A DNA stretch of 64,000 nucleotides. It comes from Symbiodinium natans (lineage: Eukaryota; Sar; Dinophyceae; Suessiales; Symbiodiniaceae). How positions within the stretch are numbered: position 1 is the first letter of the stretch; each line of letters begins with the position of its first letter. Position numbers and translations under genes: made by a program. Shown here in pieces: positions 23,461 to 35,199 of this stretch. The DNA is taken from positions 192,561-256,560 of the forward strand of contig CAJNDS010000011.1 in the NCBI GenBank assembly GCA_905221605.1. Direction: 5' to 3'. The notes under the pieces were generated by a model, which had not been told where the DNA came from, ran no database searches, and saw nothing but the letters and a program-made list of their open reading frames with translations.

Positions 23461-25800
23461 TTCGAGTTTCCGACACATCCACTGGGCCGGTTCGGGTGCC
23501 CGCAGTGCAATCAATGCAATCACAAGTAGGAGAATGGCCAGCACCCATGCAAGAAGCTAGTGAGCTCAAGGTTTTGCACAAAGCCAGTCCTGTGTGAGTT
23601 CGACGATATGTCTTGACCACGTTGGTGCCGCTCAAGCGGGACACAGGCGCGACGGCACAAGGCAGGTCGGCTTTCATGCTGCCAAGCCTAGATGCTGTCC
23701 TGCCGTGCTGGACGCAACTTTCCTAACGATGCTCTTCAGATTCAGGCTTTCCCTGGTAAGGGCTGTAGTGGGGCGTTTGCGCATTGAAGCAAGTTGTGTA
23801 TTTTCAGCGTTTGCACCATCTGATCACTTCTCGAACCCTGCCATGTGCTGCTGACTGGCCATCGTGCTTTGCAAGCAGTACTTGCAGCGTGCAGCAGCAA
23901 CAGCTGCTGCTTGCAGCATGAGGGTCTGCTCGCGTTGTCCAAATCTTGCGCTGAGCGACATGCTGGATACATACACAAGTTCAAGCAAATTCATGTACCA
24001 AACAAACGAAAAACGGCCGCAAAGGAGCACAGCCCGGCGCAGCACGACAAGCATGAAAGTAGCTGCAAAACCAAGGCAAAAGCCGCCAAGTTGGCAGACA
24101 TATCTGCAAGCCGGTGCAAACGGAATCTGGACAGACTGTGTATAAAACGATTGTGCAGCCACTCTGCCAGAACCTACGGCCAACTGGAGGAAGCTCGGGC
24201 AATGAGATGGCACAGGGTTCGGGACGGGCATTGACCCAGTGCAGGACATGTAGGAGAAGCGCCACACCCAGACTCGCCAGTGGGTTGCGGTGGCAGTCTT
24301 GCTGTTGCAACGAGGGTTGAGTCGTTGCTAGTGGGAGTACAGTGAATTAAAAGTGAGTTGACAATTAGGAAGTAAAGAGGGGTTGAAAGTATTGTGGCGG
24401 GGATGGAGAGCTAGAGGATGTGAAGTTGCAGACACGGTGGGCTCCAGGGCGCCTGCACTGTGAGGATCTGCCGTCAAGGCTCAAACGTGGTGTATGACCA
24501 TTCAAGCTGCTGTGACCGGCACGAGCCTGACCGTGTTCTGAACATGCGTATGCATGACTCGGCCATAGTGGGTGGCTTCGCTCTGACGCGTGCAGCCCGT
24601 GTAGCCTCAAATCCGGCACAGGTATGGTTGATCCGAAAAGGGATTAGGGGTTTTCGGGCTTCAGGCTTAGTACATTCTGGTACTTAACTGGGTTGGTCAG
24701 AACCCTAAACACGCTGAACACCTAAGCCAAACTGAGACGAGATAGCCACAAATTCCCAAAGGTCATCGCTTCTGACCCTTCAGCGTGTCCGCCAAATATG
24801 AAGTAGACAGACCACCCACACGCCTGTCATTCACTAGCCTGAGACGGTGAGGGCGGCGCAACCGAATGCAAAAGCAAGGGCGAGGGATCTGTTCACAGGG
24901 TACCGGCGCTTTGCAGTGGCTTTTGCAGCTGTAGCCCATCTGCAAGCAGGGCGCAAGGGGCACTCACACATCCCAGCACCATGGAGCGCAGTGTATGGCT
25001 AGGAGAAGACAGCTCCTGCGCCTGCAGCTCTCGGCGTGTGCTCTCTCTGTCAGCCCATCACTTGTTGCAGGAGACGATCATCCCGGCCATCCCACATGAG
25101 TGATGTGCAGTGTTGGTTTCAGAGCGCCAGGTTTTGCTGCAAGTCGCTCTGCCCTGTCCGGCAGGTGCCGCATTTCGGGGCGTTCGTCCTGATAAGGCCA
25201 TCGATGGCCACATGGCCGAAGCTAACCAAGCTAATGTCAGCTAGGCTGAGGCACCTTGCGGTGAGGGACTGGACGCCACTTTCAAGGCATTCCGCGAAGG
25301 CTCGGAACTCGACTTCGAGGGCGTGCCTCGCAAGCCGCCCTGGTGACCCCCATGTCCGTAGGTAGCGCGGATTGTCATCCCACCGAGCACCGCCATCAGG
25401 GCCATCATGCTCGAAGACTTCGGATTGGCCGGATTGGCTGACTGGCTGCATGCCACCATCGCCACCATGGACCACCTGAGGCCAAGATTGTGGCAGGGCC
25501 TCTGGCCGGATCTGGATCGGTATTCAGGCCCTTGCCCCATGACAGCGGCTTGCAGAGCGGCTTGCAGCGTGGCTTGCGCCGCAGCTTGCATTGTCTGACC
25601 AACACGGCCAGATCAAGTGCCAGGCCATCACAGCCTGGCTTTTGCAGCGCTCTGAGATGGAAAGGCATGTGGCGCCCCGTGGTGCCGCACGGCCTGAGCA
25701 TCTCTTCCACAGGGCCTGTTACAAAGAAAGCCCTCGACCGGAATGGCCGAATTCGGCGACTGCGACAACCGACTCTGACTCTCAAGGCGCCACGCCGGCT
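23461..25800. other. No gene I can support
   Basis: Short frames only. The minus strand around 25241-25591 has Gln/Ala-rich coding-like composition, without a domain I recognise. No RNA gene or clear repeat found. Confidence 0.35.
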
Positions 25801-25809
25801 GCGTGCCAA

Positions 25810-26040
25810 TACTTATTGGCTTGTACCATGTCCGCGGCCCACATGCGCGACCTACCACGTGACAGAGGTTTTGTATCAGTGCCCGGTCTTTGCGACAGAT
25901 CTGCTTGCTGCTGTTTGGGTCGTCTCTTGTCGTACCCGTACACGTTGTACAGGCCTGTAACAATATAGGTGTTACAGAGGTCTGTATCCGACGGGTGGAT
26001 GCGCGGGCCGTGACAACCGTGGTAGGTTTTGGCACATGCC
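25810..26040. repeat. Dispersed repeat, copy 1 (with 34335-34560)
   Basis: Shares an ordered series of blocks with 34335-34560: 'accatgtccgcgg', a variable middle, 'gtaacaatataggtgttacagaggtctgt' (split across substitutions) and 'gacggg.g.attgcgcgg'. The two copies are diverged but collinear over about 220 bp. Confidence 0.65.
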
Positions 26041-29000
26041 GCTATGTACGCCTACTGGCTCGCTGTTCTCCGTTGTGTTTCCTGTCAGCGACTGCCCATG
26101 CCACGTTCCGCTCGAGTGGCGGGTGGAAGCCTTCCGATGCTGAGCGGATGTCGGCTTTCGGTTTGTTTCGTGCTCTGGGCAGTCTTTCGGAAGGAACATA
26201 AGTAAACGTAAGTAGCCAAAGTGTGACTGCAGACACGTCCCTTTCTGAAGCTGCTGGTCGGCGCTTGTGGGTTCGAGCAGAAAATCACAGCATACACTAG
26301 TATGATATACTATCATGCAGTCGAGCCGTCGCTGAGTGGGGCGAGTTGAACACCTGGTTAAGAAAGCTGCTACTTTGCTTGCACTACTACCCCAAGCCAG
26401 GCGCGAAGCCTTAGGAAACCCTCTTTGCTTCTTGCGACATGGGTGTGGGGGCCCGCAATCTCTTCGTGCTCGACTCGGCACGGGCTAGCAGCGCCAGCTT
26501 AGCTTTGGCCTGCGACAGCGGCTTGAGCAGAGCATGTCAGGGCTGTCTACACCTTCCCAGGAACAGGAGCGCCCAGATGGCCCAGGTGGGACAGGTTTGG
26601 TAAGTTTGGTGTTTACCATGGCACACGTTGGCAAATCATGGCGCTCAGCAGCCTGACACGCCCCCCAGCCTCAAGGGCCTCAAGGGCCTTGGCAGAGCGT
26701 TTGCCTTGGGCCACAAAGTGCCATGCATAGCCATGCCATGCATAAGTACAGGTGCTCACGCCAGCGACACCGAGCTGTGATCCGAGACGCGCCTCCTTCT
26801 CCCCACTACTCTCCCCACTCCTCTCTCCCGCTCTGGGCACTTGAGACGGTACGGCTGAGCGTTTGCTTTAGCTATGGGAGGGTTTGCGATGCAGGCAGAG
26901 GTGCACGCTGTGAGATTACGGAACCCGGCTGCGTGCAACCATTGTGACTTAGTTTCTTCAACCATGTCCAAAGCATCGGGGACCCCTTAAGAAGTCCGTA
27001 GCCTGCCAAGAGGACACTGCTCTCTCGTTGCAAAGACCTGCCAAGACTCGCATGCTGTCATTTTTGGGCTACGGCACAGGATGCAGAGGTCCGCATCGCA
27101 AGCCACTCTGCCATGCACATTCGGCGCTTGTCTGCCCTGTGGCCTAGTACGAACACTTTTACTTTCTGCAAATTCGAGAACCGGTCAGAAATGTCCACAC
27201 CATGGCATGGTTTATTCAGGCGGTCCTGTCCTGTACTGATTGCACTTGCCTTTCTTGCCCGCCCTGAGCTGCGACGCTGCTGTTATGGAAAGTCCCCGCA
27301 CTGGGGCCACTGCGCTGTAGAAGGCTGCTGCATCACGCTCAGGTAAACTCAGCTCAGACGGCTGCCCCAAGCCCGGCAACTTCACTATGGTAGCAAAAAC
27401 ACTTGCCGGACATAGAAGATGTTTCGAGAACCTTTGCTTGCAAGGCTTGCAGCCAAGATGGCAGTGCCCTGGCTTTCTGCACGCGTGCAAGTTGTCTGAG
27501 CCGATGACTACCACTACAGCTCCTGCATGGCTGCTGTGCAGCTTCGCCCTTTTAAGCCAGCAAGGGCCTCTGGACCTTGTCGCAATAGTCCCCACAACAT
27601 GCATCGGTGAGGTCTGAAGTCTGAGTGCCTTTCCATTCGAGTTTTTCCACCTAACCTGCCTACCACTGGCAGTGGCCGGGGCTGTCAGAAGGGTTATGCC
27701 AGGTTGCATTTACTGCTCTCAGTGAGCGAGGGTGCTGTCTTGGCCAAGCACCATGGGCAAGCTACCTGCAAACCATGCAGGCATCGCACAGTTGCCGGAG
27801 TTTCACCGTGCCTGTGTAAGGTGAGCGAGCGCCTACGCACAGCGTCCACGGACACCAGCCTCCTTGCAAGCCTTGCAGGCTTCAAGAGGATGCAAGCCGA
27901 GCGTTGATGGGGACTTGTCGTTGAACGACTATGTTGTGGTTGCGGCGGCAGCTCAAAGTCATACTGCCCTCGCTCCTTGCGTGATCTGGAGTACCGCCTG
28001 CAGACATGTACAGGCCGTAAAGGCCGCAGGCCGTAAGTTGCTACTGGCATTGGCTGCATCCCGGCCTCTCTTCTTGGATGGGCCAATAGTCCTTGCATGC
28101 CATGCATGCCTGCCATTGCCTTCCCGCTTCCATGTTTGCGCGCGTTGTTTTGAAGACTGCTGTCAGAGACAGGGAAGATACAGAAGCGGCTTGGATCCAC
28201 AGCTGTGGGATGCGAAGCCTCTGCGTTGGACAGCCCTTCATATTGAGGAGCGGATTCCAGCCTCAGCCGGCTGCCCTGTTGCCCGCAGCCCCAACTCAAC
28301 ACGTGCGTGACTTTGGCGATTGCATGAGCATGCCCGCGCACGGTGACGCCTTGGGGATCATTGCCAGGAAGGTCGCCCAGGGGTCTCGGGTCTGCATGTG
28401 ATCAGCTTGGAAGCCTTCGTGCGGTGGACAGCATGTGGGATGGGTGACAGAAGTGACATCGTGACAGGGCTTGCCGGCACGTCCTCCGAGCACCTCTCAG
28501 CTGGACAAGTGCGCCTTGTGAGTCTGTAAGGCCGCGCGAGAAACCGTTTGGACCTTTGCCAGTTCATGTCTCTCCTGGCCTTCAAGCCGGCCACATTTCC
28601 GTGCAGCCCTAGAATCCGATCGTGGGCTGGCCATCACCCTCCGACCCAAGCCGCTGGCAGTCGCGGCTGTCCCGTGCAGTCGCATGCTGCATGCTTCGGC
28701 AGGGATTTCCTGCAGCTGCAGGCACCCACAAGCAAGTTGAGCCGCTAGCCAAGTCGCCCTAGCTGCGGCAAGTGGCAAATGCCATGGAGGAGTCCTTTCG
28801 GTACCATAGCTGAATATGCGGGCCTGGATGTGCAATAGTTTCTCCGAAAATTAAGCGCTGCAACAGTATGGGCACCCTTGTGCACCTTTATCGCTCGTGG
28901 CTTCACTTTAGCCCACGAGCAGCCCTGAGCCAGGGTGCTCAGTGCACATCAGGCCCGGACGGGGTCCAAGAATAATGCTCGGGTTTGCATGTAGAGCTTT

Positions 29001-31260
29001 CTTCAGTTGCACATGTTACTGCAACCTACTTGGATTTTGAGACTCCCCCTCTGTAACAAAAGCCCTTGGGTGGAGGGTGCCACCGTCCTGTCGGTTGGTG
29101 AGGACACCATTTCCGTGACAGTGGGTCTGAGAAGGCAGTTCGTCTTGATCCTAATGCGCACCACGCTTCAACCGTGAGCGCTGAGATTCTGAGTGTGCTG
29201 GTTCAAGCCCTCAACATACAAGTTTCCAGAAACAGGTCCAGGCTTATTTCTCCTCCCACACAAATGAGACCATAAAGAGAGGAAGATTGAGTCCCAAGAT
29301 TAGGCAATCGCGAGGCATCGGCCGACGGGCTGGATATCTAAACCGGTGTCAGCGGTCAAGAGGCCGTCGATGCTGCAAGAACTTCACTTGTGCTCCTCAG
29401 GGCAAGACAACATCCGCCGACGTTAGCCATACTCTGAGCTGACTAGCAAGGGTTTTGACATGGATCTTTCGTGATGCTCCCCTCACATGCTCGGGGGTGC
29501 GATTTCAAAGCCCCATGATCCCACTGGCTGGAATCAAGGCCTTGCTTTCTCTGGTGCATCGCAATTCTGTGTGACAGAGCATGCAACTCGAGCAATTGGA
29601 ACTGCACCACGAATCCCTTTCGAGGGGTGCAGGCTGTGCTGACCAAGCCACGCGGCACCATGGTCATCTCAGTCAATCTGGTGATCCTGCACTCGTTACC
29701 CATACACAAGCGCACAGCCTAGTCAGTCCTTTTTGCGCAAAAGTCCCTTTGCTACCTGTCGGAAGTTAACATGCGTCGCCTCCGCGGCCCAATCCCAGTC
29801 GGTGGCAGCTGCACATGCCTCTCCGGAAATTTAAACAAACCTGGCAAATAGACTGCCAAATGGGCCTCAACATGAAGATCCGATGCCCAGCTTAGCTAGG
29901 AAGATGGGATTGCCCAGGTGCATTCCAATCTTGTCTCTGTGACCAGCAGAGAGCCAGAGAGCTGTTGGCTGGTTGCAAGGAAGGCATCAGTTCCGTAAGC
30001 CTTGTTTCCCCGATTCCCAGACCGGGAGGGCTTCAACATGTTGCCACGGCGACAGCTGCGGCTGTTAGGAGATGCACTGGAAACGAGAAGCTAAACAGAA
30101 CCATCGTGTGTGCTGCTCAGGTGGCCTCTCCCACCACGACAGTTGAAGCCCGCAAGTCTTTTCTCTGCGAATTGGCGGCTCTGACGCGTGGAGTTAAATG
30201 GCAGACCACACATGGATCCCGATGTTTGTGACTGATTTGTCGCTGTGCGTGGGCCCTGACCAGCAGTGCCGCTGCACAGCCCCGCCTGCACAAACCCTAA
30301 GCGTTGCCGTCAGCAACCATAGAGTGTCGGCTGATGGGCATGAAAGCTCACTTTCTTCTCGCAGATTGCAAAGACTTGTCCCACTCTAAAGGCCAGCTCC
30401 TACTTCTGAGGGCTCGGAAAGGAAGGCCTTACTGAAATGCAAGTGGACTTTGTCAGGGTTGCAAGTGTGTGTAACCCGGGGGTGCAACGGGAAATGGCCA
30501 GTGCAGGTGGCAGACATGCTCCATGCTCAGTGCTGCTCGGGCAGGCGGCTCAGAAAGGCGAGGGGGGACCCAGCAGGTGGTAAGCGAAGAGGCATGCAGG
30601 CGGGGCTTAAGGCAGGCGTTGGCAGTGGACTTTGAGAAGGAGCATTACTTGCTTTTCTTTCGGAGTGGTCGAGTGAACCGTTGAAATCCTGTATGCACTG
30701 GCACAGGCGTGCATAAATCAGGAGAAGCACCCTCAGATAGGGAAGAGTTGTGCATAGAAGCGGCCACACAAGTCACAAAGACCTAGCACCAGCAGCACAT
30801 CCCACACCAAGTCAACAGGCTCTGCCACCTACGCGGACCTATAGCCGGAATATGGTACACGATGACTAAGGCGTAATGTTGGTCCCTCTTTTGCCTTGTA
30901 AAGACAAGTTTGCAGGGCCATGCAGGATCTGGCCACTGTTTTAGGGGTCGCCGAATAAAGCAGCAAGATTCCCGCGCATGGTACGGATATTCCTTAACGC
31001 GCTTAGCCAGCGCAGGCAAGCGCCACAGGCGGGAAAGTATGTTGGTCAGCAGCTTTTGCCTTCAATTGCACAGCACTTTCCGCAGGTGACTCCCACAAGA
31101 GCAACCCTGCATCCAAGAGCAACCTAGGGTCCTCTGGCATGATGCCTAGGTCCCTTCCTTCGCGTGTGCCTCCAAGAACTTAAGCGCACTTGACAGAAAA
31201 CGTTTGGGCCATGTCGCCCTGGCAAGAGTGAAGCTCTCCTTAAAGAAGTGCTCGCAAGAC
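26041..31260. other. Long stretch without a supportable gene
   Basis: Over 5 kb of mixed-composition sequence. All open frames are short and overlap on opposite strands, and no domain, RNA gene or tandem repeat was recognised. Diverged single-copy intergenic or intronic sequence is the simplest reading. Confidence 0.4.
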
Positions 31261-31264
31261 TGTC

Positions 31265-31747
31265 TTAAACGATACTAATCAAAAGCTGAACTTGCGTCGG
31301 CATGTGGCCTTCACAGAAGGGTTCTTGACACAAGAAGTGCGGGGTAACCATATTGCCCTTGCGGGGTAAAGAAGACGACAAGGAACCCGAAGAAGCAACA
31401 CCCATGCTTCCAGTCATTTGGAACCTCACCCCTGTCCCAGTTCGTGTTGTAGAACTCCAAAGCCTTATCGTGTTGTCGTCGTCTAGGAGTCTAAACAGCA
31501 AATTAGGGGCCCCATCAGGTCCTGGGGCCTTCTGCGGCTCCGGCTTGAGCTTGGCAAGAGCAGACTGTAACTCTTCCAAGGTGAAGGCATTGTGGTCAGA
31601 GAGTTGTGGTCTCAGATTTCTGCGACCCCTCAATTCCCTGAAGTCCTCGTGTGTGCTCTGGTATGCTGCCTCCATTGCTTTTGCTCTAAGTGGTTGCGGG
31701 AGGCTGAATCGGCTGGAGACCACGGCTACCTTAAAGAAAGTGCGCAC
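31265..31747 (-). pseudogene. LINE (non-LTR) reverse transcriptase fragment
   Basis: The minus-strand frame contains FTLEELQSALAKLKP followed by KAPGPDG (about residues 55-79). This is the characteristic start of the reverse-transcriptase domain of non-LTR retrotransposons. Just downstream the reading changes frame: another frame reads LLEFYNTNWDRGEVPNDWKHG-like sequence (about 31480-31415), the expected continuation. A second frame change then returns to a short KKGN-like segment. The rest of the RT, including the catalytic YxDD motif, is absent, as are endonuclease sequences upstream. It is therefore a short, frameshifted relic of a LINE on the minus strand, not an active gene. Confidence 0.8.
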
Positions 31748-31760
31748 AAAATTGTCCTAA

Positions 31761-32740
31761 TCGATCCACACAAACTTAACCTTGTACCGGAAGTTGTAAG
31801 CCGCGAACTTTCAGTGGTGACAAGAGCCCCTGCGTCGATCAGAGCTGTGCAACGTTCGTGAGAGTAGTCACTCTAAGAGCCTAAATGGCTACCGACCTAC
31901 CTGATGTCGACACTCAGCAGCGACTCTGCTCTCTGCTGCGGACTTGAGACAGTGCAAAGCGAGGCGTACAATTTGCAGCACTGGGCTGTTCCCGAACCTC
32001 GTTCCAGTCTATGCCCAGCTGCGATGGCAAGAGGCAACCATCGCACGTGGGACAGGAGTGTTGCTTGGCATCTGGGCTTTGACACCTGGCCGGCTTGCGA
32101 AGCGCACCGCGTAATGTAGTCTGATCTCGGTGTCTCGCGCTGCAAGAAGAGCCTGAAGGATGCAGGTAGCTGTTTCACGACTCTTTCACAAGCACATCCA
32201 TTAATTGCGATTTGGGCAAGCCATCCCGAAAGCGGTTTCAGGGATGGTATGCAGATAGGGGCCCCGAAGAAACGATACTCCTGAAACTGTCCTCGACACT
32301 AACGTTTCAGCGGCAAGCCGAGCAGGCCGGCGTAAGGCGTATGGGGGAGGATCGTACACAGCCTACGGCAGAGGCTGTCGAACCCCCCCGGCCTTCGTCA
32401 AGGCTTTTGTCGAACTTCCGTGACAACTTCTGTGGGGATCCGGAAATCTTCGGTGAAGTTCCATGGCCAGCCTGCCTTTTGGCCGCCCCAATATCCCGAA
32501 CGCCTTTTCAGGATTCGGGCTTAATACAGAAGGCGATGGGGAGCCAAAACAAACAAACTTTCCTCAGCAATGCGCAAAGCTCAGTTGCAGGAGCTTGGAG
32601 GGTGTCCGCCGAAGCCTGTGCTTGCGGCTAGTTTCTCGAGTCAGCAGAATCAGCAGAGCAACGCCTGAAAAAGATGCAACCGCCCAGTGGGTTGCGGGCT
32701 GGTTGCGGGTAGGTTTGCCTCGCCCCTTAAGATAAGAGCT
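31761..32740. other. No gene seen
   Basis: Region between the LINE relic and the 32.7-kb repeats. It contains only short frames. Part of 32500-32720 ('gagccaaaacaaac', 'gcgggctggttgcgggtaggttt') belongs to the repeat family that follows. Confidence 0.4.
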
Positions 32741-32754
32741 TCCCCTTGGCCGAC

Positions 32755-32970
32755 GATGCGGAAGAAAATCTGGCAACAAGGCCGGGTGCTTCTGGAGCTA
32801 TCCTCTGCGAGAGGAGCTCCATCAACGATTCCGTTTGCCAGGGACCAGCGGTTCTTCTAGGTATTCCCAGAATCCCACCTTGCACTTTATCTGAGGAAAG
32901 CCATCATCCCGAATGCCGTTTCAGGTTTGGTACAGTTGGCGATGGGGAACCCAAACAAACGAACTTGCCT
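32755..32970. repeat. Dispersed duplication, copy 1 (with 34729-34950)
   Basis: Nearly identical to 34729-34950 (offset 1974). It starts around GAAGAAAATCTGG and includes 'ctgcgagaggagctccatca'. It lies immediately upstream of the 527-bp tandem units. Confidence 0.85.
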
Positions 32971-33497
32971 CAGCGATCCGCAAAGTTGTAGGAGCTTGGC
33001 GGGCACCTCCTGGTCCGACGGTTGTTTGAAGAGCTGCTTGGCTGCGGCGTCAAAGCTTGTGAGGGAGGGGAGCCACGACGACTCGTCTATCATCGTATAT
33101 CATTTAGCAGCGTAGCCAATACTTGTTTACAGTATCGCTGCAGCTCCGACGTGTGCTCCACCCTGCTACAAAGGGCATGTATCAAAGGAGCCTTTGCGGA
33201 GCTTGCCGGCCGTCCGCCCAGGCCTGTGTTTGCGGCTAGTTGCTCAAGTCAGCAGAATCAGCAGAGCAACTGCCTGGAAAAGTTGCAAACTCCCTGTGGT
33301 TGCGGGCTGGTTGCGGGTAGGTTTGTCTCGCCGTTTAAGATAAGGGGTTGCGCTGGGGATTGGCCTATGATACGGAGGGTGCTTCTAGAACTATGCCCTG
33401 CGACAAGAGCACCATCAACGATTCCGTTTGCCCTGGGACAACGGTTCCTCTAAGTATTCCCAGAATCGCACCTTGCACTTTTATCTCAAGCAACGAA
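32971..33497. repeat. 527-bp tandem duplication, unit 1
   Basis: Starts at CAGCGATCCGCAAAGTTGTA and repeats at an exact 527-bp offset in 33498-34024. A 143-codon frame is duplicated almost unchanged in both units, but resembles no family I know, and its composition is that of the surrounding repeats. Confidence 0.9.
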
Positions 33498-34024
33498 CAG
33501 CGATCCGCAAAGTTGTAGGAGCTTGGCGGGCACCTCCTGGTCCGACGGTTGTTTGAAGAGCTGCTTGGCTGCGGCGTCAAAGCTTGTGAGGGAGGGGAGC
33601 CACGACGACTCGTCTATCATCGTATATCATTTAGCAGCGTAGCCAATACTTGTTTACAGTATCGCTGCAGCTCCGACGTGTGCTCCACCCTGCTACAAAG
33701 GGCATGTATCAAAGGAGCCTTTGCGGAGCTTGCCGGCCGTCCGCCCAGGCCTGTGTTTGCGGCTAGTTGCTCAAGTCAGCAGAATCAGCAGAGCAACTGC
33801 CTGGAAAAGTTGCAAACTCCCTGTGGTTGCGGGCTGGTTGCGGGTAGGTTTGTCTCGCCGTTTAAGATAAGGGGTTGCGCTGGGGATTGGCCTATGATAC
33901 GGAGGGTGCTTCTAGAGCTATGCCCTGCGACAAGAGCACCATCAACGATTCCGTTTGCCATGGGACAACGGTTCCTCTAAGTATTCCCAGAATCGCACCT
34001 TGCACTTTTATCTCAAGCAACGAA
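33498..34024. repeat. 527-bp tandem duplication, unit 2
   Basis: Second unit, differing by very few substitutions. A truncated, more diverged third start follows at 34025 and fades out by about 34145. Confidence 0.9.
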
Positions 34025-34334
34025 CAGCGATCCACAAAGCTTGGTTAGGAGCTTGGGGGCTACCTCCTGGTCCGATAGTTGTTTGCCGAACCGATTGGGT
34101 GCGGCATCAGAGCGTGTGAGGGAAGGGAGCGACGACACGTCGATCATCGTGTGTCACTTAGATCGTAGCCACTACTTGTGCACAATATCGCTGCAGCCCA
34201 GATGGATGCTCCAGTCCGATGCAGCGGGCCTCGTGCCAAAACCGTAGGCACTGGCTTGTTCCCAAAGCGTTGTTCCAGTCAACGTCCAGCCCGATCAAGC
34301 TGCTTGCGAAGCCAAAAATTGGCGGCACGTCACC

Positions 34335-34560
34335 ACCTGTTTAGGCTTGCACCGTGTCCGCGGTTCACAGGCACGAAATACCACATTGCAGAGGGTATGT
34401 ATCGTTGCCCGGGTTTTGCAATAGGCCTGCTTGTTGTTCTCTTGCCTCAGACATTCCAGAGGTACGTAACAATATAGGCGCTACAGAGGTCTGTGCCAGA
34501 CGGGGGATTGCGCGGACAGAACCGATGGCTTTGCAAGGGACGGGGTTCGTACGCATTCCC
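34335..34560. repeat. Dispersed repeat, copy 2 (with 25810-26040)
   Basis: Collinear with 25810-26040 through 'ccgtgtccgcgg', 'gtaacaatatagg' and 'acagaggtctgt'. Confidence 0.65.
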
Positions 34561-34728
34561 CACTTAAGGGCCGCACCTACGGCTTCACGACGATTGGCGT
34601 CCGTCACCTCTCCCTACTTTTGATGCTGCAAGCTCTCGTTGCGGGCGTAGTCAGTGCCTTTTTTGGAAACGAGTGGGTAGATGCGCCGAAGCCCTGAAGA
34701 TAAGGGCTTGCGCCGGGCATTGGCCTAC

Positions 34729-34950
34729 GATACGGAAGAAAATCTGGCAAAAAGGCCGGGTGCTTCTGGAGCTATCCTCTGCGAGAGGAGCTCCATCAAC
34801 GATTCCGTTTGCCAGGGACCAGCGGTTCTTCTAGGTATTCCCAGAATCCCACCTTGCACTTTATCTGAGGAAAGCCATCATCCCGAACGCCGTTTCAGGT
34901 TTGGTGCAGAAGGCGATGGGGAACCCAAACAAACGCACTTGCCTCAGCGA
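34729..34950. repeat. Dispersed duplication, copy 2 (with 32755-32970)
   Basis: Second copy of the block at 32755-32970. It is followed by a diverged form of the start of the 527-bp unit. Confidence 0.85.
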
Positions 34951-35199
34951 TCCGCAAATCTCAGTTATAGGAGCTTGGCGGGTACCTCCTGGTCCGATGG
35001 TTGTTTGCCGAACCGCTTGGGTGCGGCATCAGAGCGTGTGAGGGAAGGGAGCGACGACACGTCGATCATCGTCCGAGACTTAGTCCAAAAGCTTTCATTC
35101 AAGTTTTGGCCACCCACTAGTCCAAAAGCTTCCATTCAAGTTTTGGGTTTTCGTCTGCGCTTCGTTGACAATAGTCGCGTCTGAGACTTTTCTCAGCCA

